This document shows, in pieces, positions 33,784-45,766 of a DNA stretch of 64,000 bases. The notes below the pieces were generated by a model that saw nothing but the letters and a program-made list of their open reading frames with translations, did not search any database and was not told the origin of the DNA. Source of the DNA: Calendula officinalis (taxonomy: Eukaryota; Streptophyta; Magnoliopsida; Asterales; Asteraceae); the NCBI GenBank assembly GCA_963853835.1, contig OY970828.1:59636861-59700860 (forward strand), in the 5' to 3' direction. Made by a program: the position numbers and the translations under genes. How positions within the stretch are numbered: the stretch's first letter is position 1; each line of letters opens with the position of its first letter.

Positions 33784-35350
33784 TGTAACACCTCAAATTT
33801 TAATACAAAATATTTGCCCAAAATAAAACATTTTTCATAAATAGAAGACCAGTTCCAAAACACGGGTTTACAATACTTTAATATGAAAATCAGAGTATGA
33901 GGTTTGGTGTTACAAATTATATCAAAACCAAAGTTAAGCACAAACCCGCTCTAATGATCCTCTACTCTAGGTCCCGCATCTCTATCCATGCGCACCTATA
34001 TTCTCGTACCTGTACCTGAGTACATAGCAAAATAACAAGTAGTACGTGAGACATAAACATATATGTATTAAACACTATCACGACTAATACATAAACATAT
34101 ATGTATTAAAGCACTAACTAGCCTAATACATAAACATATATGCATCAGGTCCCTAAATCACCTAGTACGTAAACATGTACGTACTAGAAGCACCCGTGTG
34201 CTTGGTGTACAAACATATGCACACTCATCTCAGTAACCGGGGTCACCCCGCGTCACCACCATCTATCTCTAATCATAACCTATCAGTTATGCCAGTCAAG
34301 CCCTCGGCTACCATATTGGTCATCAAACAAGTTAGTTAAGTATCATCACTAATATATAATAACTCAACACACATTTAGTCTAGTTAACATTAAATAGACC
34401 AATCATAAGTAATCAAAATACTTCATATAGCTATGTACCCAGTAAAGTACACATGTACTCACCTTAGCAATAAAGTGCTCCAACCGTATTCTTTACGTCA
34501 GTTTCCTTGCTTCACAATTCGGTCAACCTTCCAAGACCTCACCAAATGCCTAATACAATAATCACAAGATTATCAACATCACATTCTACTACCAATGTGT
34601 CCATCTATCTTTAGATAACACTTATTAACTCATTTCCCCCAATTATGGTGATTTACCAACCCTAGGTTCAACCAACCCTTAAGATTCTTACAAATCATAA
34701 CCATACACTTATTTCCTTTGTTAATATACCATCTATTAAGTGCATACAACCTTTATTTAACCATTAATCACCAATCCAAGAACTAGGGTTTCAAACCCAA
34801 GCCAAGAAATCCATAGATCTAAAGCTACAAAGATCAAAGAGTGAAGATTTACCTTTAACCTTCAACTAGGAGTGAAGATTCACGAGATTTGACCAAGAAA
34901 TCGGCTCCAAATGATGGTTTACACTCAAAAACGTATACAAAGTCGTTGAGAGAGAAACTAGGGTAACAATGGCATCAAATGAGCTAAAACCCGTCTTTAT
35001 TGCTGTCTGACGAAGTTCGCTTCGCGAACTTTCAGAGTTCGAGTCGCGAACTCTTGGTACGCGCGAAGTTCGAGTCGCGAACTTTTAGAGTTCGAGTCGC
35101 GAACTCTCGAAATCAGAAACCCCAAAATTCCCTGTCGAAGGTTCGCGATCGCGAACCATAGTTCGGGTCGCGAACTTTGCTCCCCAGGCAGGCTGCAACT
35201 TTTGTTCCTTGTCTCGACCCGGTTTCGACCATAACTTTCTTATACGGTGTCCAAATGACACGAAACCAATTTCTACGTTCGCTAAGTGATTTATCCTTAT
35301 TTATCATATTTTTTATAAATTTATTTATTTACAAATTTCGGGTCGTTACA
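33784..35350 (-). repeat. 5' LTR of the Gag-only element
   Basis: 1567 bp. Compared with 28013-29822 it lacks about 273 bp (equivalent to 28283-28555, joined at a shared ACA) and has an extra ~31 bp near 35056-35086 from duplication of a TTCGAGTCGCGAA-containing unit. It otherwise differs by few bases. Confidence 0.92.
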
Positions 35351-35571
35351 TTAAAAGTACACTTAAAGTGAAGTTGTATTGTTTCATAAGATTTAAACGA
35401 TAATCTGGCTAAAGCATGAGTTAATACATTATTAGCACATTAATTGCTAGGTAGTAATTCGTTTGTTACTATTTTTAGTCATACACCATTAACATGTACT
35501 TTAAACTATTTATGTACAACCCTAGAAAATATGAGTAATGGTGTATGGCTAAAATTGATTATGTACAACAC

Positions 35572-36115
35572 CAGGGGCGGATCTTAGTGATGCCCGGAGG
35601 ATCACGTGATACCCCTTAATTTTCGATTAGAAATATAAACATTTTCACGCTAAAATAAACTATATGTCGGTATTACCCATAAAAAAACGTCCGGCTACCC
35701 TTCTTATAGTTTCAGCAAAAAAGTAGCACAAACTTGAAAGTCCTAAATTGGTTTAGATTATTAAGGAGCTCAAATTTCAATTTAATATAATAAATAAACT
35801 TCACTTTCAAACTTTATGATAATTTGAACAAACTCAATACCTCTTTTGTCTCTCAATTGGAATCATAAAAAACACATATCGGACAATAGAAACAAACTGA
35901 TCTGTAGCGTAAAAAAGAAACAACTTATGGTGGTTACAGCCTTACAGATGTAAATGTAATGGCTCGTTTTTGGAAAACAGGTCAACGAAGAAGACAATAT
36001 TAAAATGTAGTATTTAGTTTGTCGTTTTGTAATGTTTAATTAACCAGTGTTTTAATATATACATTGAGGAAAAAAAATGTGTTACTCCTAAACATTCAGT
36101 CTGAATCCGCCACTG
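35572..36115. mobile_element. hAT-like MITE, CAGTGGCGGAT family
   Basis: Left end CAGGGGCGGATC, right end complementary to CAGTGGCGGATTCAG. A perfect 8-bp duplication TACAACAC flanks it (35564-35571, 36116-36123). 544 bp, non-coding. Confidence 0.9.
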
Positions 36116-36136
36116 TACAACACTTTGATACACTAA

Positions 36137-36348
36137 GGTGTTGTTTGGTAAGCCTCTTAATGATACAGTTAAGAGGTCAGCCTCTTAATCGGACAGATTC
36201 AGAGTGTTTGGTAAGGCCTCTTAATCAGTCTCTGAATCAATAATTCAACATGTTCTGCCTCTTAATCGGACATATATCAGGGGAAATCTGAATTACAGAC
36301 ATCTGCATCATTCAAATATTAATCATTCAGATGCTACCAAACAGCACC
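36137..36348. mobile_element. hAT-like MITE, GGTGTTGTTTGGT family
   Basis: Ends GGTGTTGTTTGGTAAGC and the complement of GGTGCTGTTTGGTAGC, with CTCTTAAT and CATTCAG words repeated inside. No clean target duplication. A related left end starts at 63773. Confidence 0.7.
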
Positions 36349-38410
36349 TAACTATCACATTCATTCTCTACTCCGTAAGCAACACATAATTCTTGGTGAA
36401 TTGTTCGGGCACTAGATCATATTTGTTGGTACAAACTAATAGGTTGTTGTATACTGAAAAACAGACGATGAATTTATTTTAAGAGGATTATGTTACATAA
36501 ACACATCAACCAACTTTTTTTCTATTTCTTTTCCATTCTTATTTAATATTTTATTTAATAAAACTGATATTAATGGATTATGGAGTCAGCTAGAAAATTG
36601 GTAGATTATTAAAGAATAAATTATATAAATTTGAAAATGGGCAAAAATACTTTATTTTTTTGCCGACAGACAAGAAATTGTATGAAAAAAAAAAAATATA
36701 TAAATATAATATCTGCACGAAGAGAGCAAAAAAGATTCGGTGGGTGAAATCTCTTTCTCATGGGATTTATTAAAAGTAATTGAATAATCGAATCTGTACA
36801 TGAAAATCCAAACATATTTCACGTCAAACTCTTTTCTTCAAATAAAATCAATTATTAAATAAAATCAAAAAGATATAATTATAAAAAGGGACAAAAATGT
36901 CGTATGCTTTGAGATTAAAAGCAACGACCAGTAACCACCATTAACGGCAGGATCATTGGGGGTTATTTAAAGTTTTTTACAAATACTAAAAGCCAGTTTT
37001 TTATGTGAAACGCTTGATAAAAAGGAAAATAGAAAATAAAATAAAGAAAATATTTTCTTTGTTAAAAAAAAACGATTTTTTATATGTATTTTTAAGTTTG
37101 AGAAAACGGAAACAAGTTTAAAAAATTACAATTTTACCTTTAAAATATTAATTAATTAAGATATATCAGATTTTTTTTTCATTAAATTTAGCTTGCACTC
37201 TCTCCAGAATTTCCTATTTTTTGGAGGATAAATTAGGAGATATAAAATGACCAAAATTTCTTTTATCATTGTTTTAAATTAAAAAAACTTTAAAATACCA
37301 TAAAAATTATACTCCGTATATCCTTCTGAATATCATCTCTCTAAATAAAAAAAATTGAGAATCGGATTGTGAGTTGCACAGCAACCAAAATGTTGTACAA
37401 TCAAAATTTATTTAAGATATATAACTTTTAGTTGTGTGAATATTGTTTTTTCTACAATATATTTTTTATGAATAAAATAACAATTAATTGGACGACCTTT
37501 ACTAAAAAAACCATCCTAAACTTTTTCATGAAGAAACTCCAAATAATGAAATAGCATGGACGGCACTATATATTTTTACCTACTAACTTTTAATGCGTAA
37601 AATTCATTTGTAATTGGAATGTTCTTACATTTTCTTTTTAAATATGATTTTTTGAAGGAATAGAAATCAAATTTATCGATACCACCAAACCGATTATTGT
37701 GATTTGATATGATATTATTGAGTTTTCTATCCAATTCAGACATTCACTAACCAAGTTTCGTAATTTCACGAATAATTTTAAGTTCGAAACTAGTGGCTAA
37801 CAAAACATATGTATACAAAATTTCATTACTCAATCTATTCCAGGAGAGGTATGATTGAATTAAAATGTAGATAATTATCACTCTATCTTAATGTATTCCA
37901 GATAACATAAGGTATGTATACGATTTCTTTTATCATGAACAAATGTGATGCAAATTTTATTCGAATATGCGATTGAATTCAAATTCATGTTGAGTGTTTG
38001 GTTATCAAATATGTGTTCAAACTTTAAATTAAACATAGGGACATATATCGTTATGATTAATGATCGAGATGTTGGCACCACATGTAAATATACATCATCA
38101 CGAAGTTCATGCTGCGGGATATTTTATATAATTAAATTATGAGAATTGATATTAGTGCCTATCATTTGTCTGCTCATTTGATAATGACAAGTGTCAAAAT
38201 CAAGGATAATATAAGAAAATTGAATTGGTAAATTACACATATTAAGTTTAGAAATGGGTACGAATATGAGTTTAAAGAACTATAATTTCTCTTCAAATAT
38301 TAAATGATCGAAATTGCATGAAGAATTGGAACAATATTATAATCCAAACATGACAAATTAGGAACATGGCAAACGTGGACTTGAAAGCAACAAGGCTCCC
38401 CAAATCACTC
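36349..38410. other. Intergenic upstream of expansin gene
   Basis: AT-rich. At 37010-37290 there is sequence resembling the interior of the 4177-4622 MITE (CTCTCCAGAATTTCC, TTAGGAGATATAAAATG), but no clear ends. No ORF recognised. Confidence 0.4.
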
Positions 38411-38417
38411 TATAAAG
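38411..38417 (+). promoter_or_regulatory. TATA box of expansin gene
   Basis: TATAAAG in CACTCTATAAAGACC, 72 bp upstream of the start codon, leaves room for a 5' UTR of about 40 nt. Position and context fit a plant TATA box. Confidence 0.6.
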
Positions 38418-38482
38418 ACCACATTTGCAAGCCCTTAAAACCCAAAAATTAGGTACATCTAGTGGCATAGCACCACATAGCA

Positions 38483-39672
38483 ATGGCCACTAATTCTTCA
38501 CATTTCTTATTCTTATGTCTTTTAACCTTCTTCACATTGTCATTTGCCATAAGACCAAAACACTTCAACATATCCACCGTTGCCACCCATTGGTCCAACG
38601 CTGCCGCCACGTGGTATGGCAGCCCCGATGGTTTCGGAAGTGACGGTAAGTATATGCACTATCATTTAATGAAACAAGAATTTAAGTTAATTGGTGGTGT
38701 TTTTTTCCTTCCAAATTTGCCCTTACTAAGTATGTTGCATGTTGATTGATATAATGCTAATGCAAGGTTAATTTGGTAAAAAAAATACAATACAGGAGGT
38801 TCATGTGGGTATGGAAATGCAGTGTCACAAGCACCATTTTCTTCCATGGTGACCGGAATAGGTCCATCTCTTTACAATGCAGGAAAAGAATGCGGGGCTT
38901 GTTATGAGGTAGGCTAATGGACCCCATGTTACCAAATGCTTTTATTTATTTATATAAAGCATAAACCGCTTTGAATTATCTTTTTAATATTATGAGCTCA
39001 AATGTGTATACTTTGTTAACAAACCATATTTTGTTGTTACATAGGTAAAATGTACCAAGCACCCATCATGTTCGCGTAAGCCGGCTAGGGTTGTTATTAC
39101 TGATTTTTGCCCGGGAGGCTCGTGTGCCTCTGACCATGCGCATTTTGATCTTAGTGGAACCGCATTTGGTGCTATGGCAAAACCAGGACAAGAAAAACAT
39201 TTACGTGATGCAGGAGTTTTGCAAATTCGATATGCACGGTAAGTTTATTTAACTACCTTTTGAAAACCACATAACATCTTGATACTAATGCTGATTTTAT
39301 CACTTATTTAACCTTATGTTACTATTTCTTTTTCTTTTTTTTAGGGTTGAGTGTGATTATTCAAGGACGAACATAGTGTTCCGCGTAGACCAAGGGTCGA
39401 ACCCTAATTACTTTGCAACGGTGATTGAATTTGAAGAAGGGGACGGAGATTTAGCAGGAGTGAGTTTGAAAGAGGAAGGCAGTACCAAGTGGTTGAAAAT
39501 GGTGCAATCATGGGGTGCGGTTTGGAAAGTCGATCCCGGGAGGGAGCTACACCCTCCATTTTCTTTACGATTGATATCTCGGTATTCCGAGAAGGTTTTA
39601 GTGGCGAAAAATGTGATTCCTAAAGGATGGACACCTGGGTTAACGTATAGGTCTATAGTCAACTACCTCTAA
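38483..39672 (+). CDS. EXPB: Beta-expansin
   Basis: Secreted cell-wall loosening protein that disrupts polysaccharide contacts without hydrolysis. Four exons, 38483-38645, 38796-38908, 39045-39238 and 39345-39672, give 798 nt or 265 residues, the normal length. A signal peptide is visible (SSHFLFLCLLTFFTLSFA). Domain 1, the double-psi barrel, starts at ATWYGSPDGFGSDGGSCGYG and has six Cys and the HFD motif (HAHFDLSGTAFGAMA), as in active expansins. Domain 2 (CBM63) follows DYSRTNIVFRVDQGSNPNYF and ends GLTYRSIVNYL, with Trp residues in STKWLKMVQSWGAVWKV that could bind polysaccharide. The HFD context and lack of alpha-expansin insertions favour EXPB over EXPA; the subgroup is not assigned. 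A TATA box lies 72 bp upstream. Confidence 0.93.
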
Positions 39673-40410
39673 AAGGGGTAATTGAGGCCTATGTTACGTT
39701 TTTTATTTATTGTTTTCAATGATACTAGTGAGAATTAAGAGGTGGCATAAGGAGAGTCATATAAAGTAGACCACTAAGTCACCCTTTTCTAGGTCGAAGA
39801 ATAATGTTGTGTTGTCGGGTTACCAAAAGGGCATTAAGTATTACAAAATACTTGGATGGGTAGATTTTAATGTTTCTATTGAGTTAATGAAGTGTGATAT
39901 GTTGTGTTTCTTTATAAAAAAAAGTTACTAGTAAATTGTATTTTTAGTTTAATGCTTATATAGACCATGAATAAGTTGTTTATAAAATCAATTATAATAA
40001 TGGGAGGTGATTTGTATACCATGTAAAGTAACTTTACATACCATAGTATATATAATATAACTTTTATAGCAAATTAAACAACATATTAAAGGAATAATTA
40101 TGATGTTTGAAGTAATATGTGTAGTATGTGCTTAATCAAAGATTCGAGATTACATAACTGTCATGAGCCCTCAAACAGGGCCTTGGTGATCTATCAGGAC
40201 ATATTCTGAAATCTTGTTAGTATACAGGGGATGTTTGCATTATTGCATTTTGCATGTGATCCAAACTTAATTATCACAACTTAAAATCGTTAAATTAAAT
40301 TAGTATTTGGCAGATTCAAAATCGTCAAATTTGAGAAATAATGAGTAGCTAAAACGTACTATAAATTGGTGTCATTCTAAAGAATTATAAACAACTTTGG
40401 TCTTAATAAG
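39673..40410. other. Expansin 3' UTR and flank
   Basis: The 3' UTR probably runs to about 39950. The rest is AT-rich with nothing recognised. Confidence 0.4.
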
Positions 40411-41196
40411 TAGGGGTGTCAAATTTGTACCGAATAAAACCAGCCAACATGCTACCAACCATACCAAGAATAGTTGGTAGCCAATATGTTGGTAGCCAAC
40501 ATGTTTGGTTGGTAGTACCGTACCAATTGTGTAATCATGGTACGGTAATGGTACAAAATTTTTAAATACCATGGTATACCGTACCAACCAAGATATATAT
40601 ATTATATGATTTTTAGTTTAATACATTATGCCAAACTAGCAACCTATTTGCCCAAGATTCCAATTAAATATTAAAGTATACGATATTTTATTTAAATTAT
40701 AGATGTGCCCAAAAACATATCTCTGAAACTAATATAATATAATAACACATACTTATTTTATCATTGAAACTAAAAATATCTTTGAAAATATAATATTTTA
40801 TCTCTACATTCACATAAATCAGTGATTCAGTTACGACAAGATAGCTACATCTTTTATTACTTTATCGTACTAGATTATTTCTATATAGCACATAACATAT
40901 TATATCATTTTGCTTATTTTGTTTCCATGTTTGGAACACTTGTTAATATGTTTAACTAATCGATAATGATAAAATATCATTGTTCTTTTGTTATTAATTT
41001 TTTTAATTTCATATGAGTTAGTGATGTTGGTATATACCATTACCAATTTGTACCAACCAAGATTGTTGGTAGCCAAACAAATTGGTACCAAGTAAACTTG
41101 GTATGGTAGTGGTAGCTAAATCAGTGTACCAATTATAGTTGGTACGGTACACGGTATGAAGAAAATATACGTGGTACCGTACCATGTTCACCCCTA
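40411..41196. mobile_element. hAT-like MITE, TAGGGGTG family
   Basis: Ends TAGGGGTGTCAAATTTG and GTTCACCCCTA, flanked by a perfect 8-bp TTAATAAG (40403-40410, 41197-41204). Both subterminal regions are full of GGTAC/GTACC and TTGGTAGCC words that can fold back. 786 bp, no coding capacity. Confidence 0.92.
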
Positions 41197-41204
41197 TTAA
41201 TAAG

Positions 41205-42906
41205 TGTCGGTGTGAAAGGAAAAATTAGTCAAAACCTTCGGTTTTAAACATATATTCATCATTTGAAAAATCTATACACTATAAGAATACCAATAATAGG
41301 TTTGATCACTGGTGTCATATCAAATTTCTTTTTCAAAACCAAATATATGACCAGACTCCGAATTGATGATAAACCCCACGGCGAAACCTTAAAATTAATT
41401 TTGTTAATTTATGTAAAACTAACTATGTATAATATACAAGCAAACCAAACACGACGTGTGGTCACCTAGACGAACAAACCGAAGGGAAAGGAGAGGAGCA
41501 ACACGGTCGGCCAACGGTCACGTAATGAATAGATGCAGTGGGTTAGGGGCGATCATGTGATTTGGTCACCCATTAGAGGTGATTTAAAGTCTTTCACTTC
41601 CATTTTTCTCTTAACTTCCCTTTTTCAAAATATAGTTGTAGTATTTTAAAAAGAAAATTAAGCAAAACCTACCCTTCGGTTCATTTCTTTATTTTGTTTT
41701 CATAAAAAGTCTAGCAATAAGAATTTTGTTTATTTATTTATTTTTGTCTTTTTTCAACAAAAAATCCGTTTCTCTAGAAGAGGGCCTTTTGTCCCCTAAC
41801 CTGTTTATACTAGTTGAGAATTTGAGATGATAGAGTTTTAAAAGAAATTTTAACTATATTTTTAAGTCAAAGAAAGCAGGGCCCTTTATATTTATTTTTT
41901 CTTGTTCGCTAGTCAAGGTCCCCCTTTTCACGGGGATATCCTGTTTTAGTTATCATCTTGCAAAAGGAAGGACTAAATTTAGACACATAAGAGCCAAAAA
42001 TAAATATTTAACAATTATAAAATGCTTTAGAATAAGAACAATAATAATATTGCAAACATGTCGGACCTATATAGTAGCACAGGTAGTACTCCGTGTAACC
42101 TCTTAAAATTTCATTAATAACGTTAAAAAGCTTTTATTTTTTTTATTCTTAAGCAAAAAATATATATACAACCGACAATACCTTTCAACTTTTTTTTTTA
42201 TTTTTTTTATTCCACCTCTAATTGTGTAACAGTACTTAAGCATATAACAATAGAATCTATTAGGATTATTAAAAAAATTCAGATAAAGACAATAATATTT
42301 GTTGATCATAAAATTAATTTCAGAAAATAGAATTGTATGGGGTATGTTACAGTTAATAAAGTAATTACATGTTATATATAGAATGGCATGGTGGCAAAAA
42401 TGAAAAACACCTATCTGTATACATATATAAAACATTTTAATTCATATTTGAAGCTTCTAAAATCACGAAGACTTAAAATTATCAATTTATCTTTATATTT
42501 TCCATATAAAAGCAAGGTTTTAAACGCCAAGAGAGAGGCGCGAGTCTGCCTTTATGAAATAATAAATCGTGGCGGTATAAGACATGACATAAGATAAAAC
42601 GCGCAAGCCAGCATAAGATGTTATAGCGAGTTTTTTAGGCACTTATGAAGTTTGATTTAAAAATAAAAATAATAATAATGACATATATAATTATAATTTA
42701 GATGTAATATATATCTTTTATGAATTTCAAATATGAATCTCATATATAACAAAAGAGTATATCTTTTTGTAAATTTGATATACATGTATACATATAAATT
42801 ATATTAAAAAATAGTCGCCTTAAGTCACGTAAAAAAAGGTCATGATTCGCCAAAAGATATTTACAGTTACTTTAAGCCAAAAGAAATTTCTTAATCATTA
42901 CCTTTA
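41205..42906. other. Intergenic, AT-rich
   Basis: Short random ORFs only. At about 42516-42860 'ttttaaacgcc' and 'aggcgcgag' words suggest a decayed MITE, but its ends could not be paired. Confidence 0.35.
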
Positions 42907-43210
42907 GACCGGTGCCAACCATACCTTCGGTTTGGGTGTCCTCTCCAACTGAAGGCATCTTACCATTCACACGCCTCTTTGGTTTGATGTCTGTGGTTTG
43001 AGAATTCGGTTTGGGAAAGAGACGAGGAGCGGCTTTGGTTGCATGTGGTGGGGTATCTGGTTGCATGTGTATATTTTATAATGGTGAGTCTCAAAAAACT
43101 GAAGAGAATGAGTATTGTTGACATGAGTATTTCGGTTGGAGTTTTAGCTGACGCGACACTGATTTGACAAAAACTGAAGGTGTCAGTTTCATTCACTGTT
43201 GTGAGCGGTC
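42907..43210 (+). mobile_element. Decayed Tourist-like MITE, GACCGGTGCCAA family
   Basis: Left end GACCGGTGCCAACCAT, right end GTGAGCGGTC. Interior words such as GACGCGACACTGATTTG match the copy at 59695-60015. Ends and target site have drifted. Confidence 0.7.
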
Positions 43211-43263
43211 TTTAAGACATTGTTTAACATTTTCCATAAAATAAAATGTAGTATTATTACCTA

Positions 43264-45647
43264 TCTCTATCTTTAATAAAAGAAAGCATGACATGTCACT
43301 TAATCCACATCACCTTTGTCACGTCTTCTTTGCCACATCATTAATTCATCTACCAATGAAAGCATTCCACATCACTCTTTTGAGATTAACCTAATCCATA
43401 TAGATAATATTATCTTAAGATATTCTGAATTTAAATAAGTAATTTTTCCAAATTTAAATTCAGAAATTATATACCCAATCGAATTCCACATTTGAATTAA
43501 ATTCAGTAATTTTCCGAATTAAATGGTTTGATTGTGGAATGCTAATTTAATATCAAAACGGTTTGATAAATGCCATTTGCACATTTATCCCATATTTTTA
43601 AAATTTGAAATTTGAAATTTAAAGAAAATACATTTAATTTAATCTTTATATATATCCACAGATTTAGGATCATGCCTTCATATTTAATGATGTGGCTGGT
43701 CGATTTTGGGTAGCAAACCTTTTGAGTTACTATGGCTCCTTATATGAAATTACAGTTTGACATTTCTAAGTCAAACACAAGCATTGTGTTTGATATTGGC
43801 ATTTGAAAAAAATATTCCAGATTTAAAATCGTGTCAAACTCAGGCATTGGTATGAAATTTTGTAATTTTATCTTCTTTTTCCGACCATGTTCAGGTAAAA
43901 TATTATTTATTTATTTAATTTGTTGTTTACATGAGTTTAAGACTAGACTTGATCTCAATGCAATCTGCTTATACTCGGTACATTGAGTATAGCATTAGTT
44001 TACCTTCAAAGTAGTCAATATGGTGCACTGACTCGACCAGAAAAAAAAAACCTATGTTGGAAGGAGAAGAATATACATCCGTGGCATGTACCTATTCAAA
44101 TTACTTTTTAATTGTCCAAATTCCATTTTTTTTGTCCATTTTTAGTTGAATAAGAGAGAAGTAGCAAATCGGTATGTCAAAACAGGTTGGTTAACACTTT
44201 TTTGTCCATTTTTATGTGAATTTTGTAAATAGTTTATGGTTTTAGTAAAGCGATTTACAAGGGATTTAAGCATTTGTACATACTTTGGATGACTTTCAAT
44301 ATGTTTGACCTGTATCAATTTCATCCAAGTTATAGAATGTTCTGCATTTGGAGATAAAAATATGAACCAACTTGACACTTTTTCAAGCAGATGGGCCTGA
44401 TTTTTCAATTCTAAATAATATTATTGCATCCCATAAACTGTTGCTTTGACTTTAGAGGTCAAACAGACTAACTTATTTGCAACTTCCGAAACAATGTATA
44501 TAATCTGGATATTCTAAAATGTACTGATGATCACATAAAATTAAAAATAAATCGTATCAAGTGGGTTCGCTTGGAACAAACTCGGTAACAACAATGATTT
44601 GAAAATTATTGACTTTTGATCTCGAAGTCAAAGGCTACAACTTTAAGGTAATTTAAAAGCTTCACTTGGGTTGACTTCTTATTATCACTTTGAAGTTATG
44701 CCGTTTCTTAAGAAAGTGTTGGGTTCACCTTATTTTGACCAGTCAATATTTAGTTTTGATGAAAAGGTTCATCTTTTTTACTCCTTTTAACTTTATAAAT
44801 TATAAGCATAAAATATGTACATTCTTACATAAAACCATTACATATTTCTTTGTTTGCAGCTGGCTAACGTAGACACTTAACTGACAATATCATTAAATTT
44901 ATTATAAGAAGGCTTGAATATACCTTCCAAGTTCAAAATCAAACCAAGTCAATCTTGACTTTTTATAAGCTATCAAATATTACAAAATGAAATTGATATT
45001 TCTCTTATTTATTTATTTTCTTCAGAATTTTCAAGAATAATGAAATGGATCATGTATATAGGAAATAGATTATGTTTGACCTTAAAATCAAATATTACAT
45101 GTTTAGATCAAGAATTAAGTAATTTATTTATTTATTTTTGGTGACCTGAAGGTGTAATTACACATTGCAAGATAAAAAGAATATCACCATTTCAATTTCA
45201 TTCAGTTTTGCCTTCGCCCTTTCGGTTCAATAGCTTTTGCAGGCTGCTTTTGTTAATCTTCATTTTCATAATATGTTCAAACAATTGTGTTAATCACCAT
45301 CAATAATGGTATCATTCAAACTGCATTTGACTTGAAAGAAATTTATTATCCATTTCAGAATTTAATTAAGATCTATTTCTGTTTGTTTTGCCATGACCAT
45401 CAACAAAAGCCAATGCCAAGTTTTATCAAAGGATGTAATGTTTTTCCCTAAGCCAGTCTTCACTCATGGTTAGCTCCATGTGGCCGTGTGCCCATGTTTA
45501 GAGTAAAAAGTCGAAAATGATTGAACCTTTTGACATACGACAAAAACGGTATAGTATTCATAATTAAATATAGATTAAGAAAATACACATAAAAAATTAC
45601 AAAAATATTTATAAGGCACCTGTGATTTATCACGGGTTATAGACTAG
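43264..45647 (+). mobile_element. Non-autonomous Helitron upstream of quinone oxidoreductase
   Basis: Starts TCTCTATCTTTAATAAAAG after host A. Ends with a stem-loop (CCTGTGATTTATCACGGG, one mismatch), seven bases, CTAG, then host T. 2384 bp. The hairpin and spacing match those ending at 21445 and 52365. No helicase ORF; no captured exon recognised. Confidence 0.82.
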
Positions 45648-45766
45648 TTTTGATAAAAAGCATATTGTAAGTGTAGAATTGAACCCTCAACATTAGTAAA
45701 GGGAGAAAAACTATAACTCTGTATGGTCAACATAAAAAATGCGATGCAGGTGGGGATGCGAATCCA

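Larger units (their letters stand above)
28013..35350 (-). mobile_element. Complete Gag-only LTR retrotransposon (Ty3/gypsy-like)
   Basis: A 7338-bp element lies between 5-bp TTAAA duplications (28008-28012, 35351-35355). Orientation is minus: 5' LTR 35350-33784, primer site 33780-33769, gag 33534-32245, a long non-coding stretch, a purine-rich tract near 29836-29826, and 3' LTR 29822-28013. LTRs start TG and end CA. No protease, RT, RNase H or integrase frame is visible, so it must be mobilised by another element's enzymes. The two LTRs differ mainly by one deletion and one 31-bp repeat, which suggests a fairly recent insertion. Confidence 0.93.

Noticed and set aside
42516..42860. Decayed MITE with AGGCGC-type ends
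   Set aside because: Suggestive words only; inverted ends and target duplication could not be paired.
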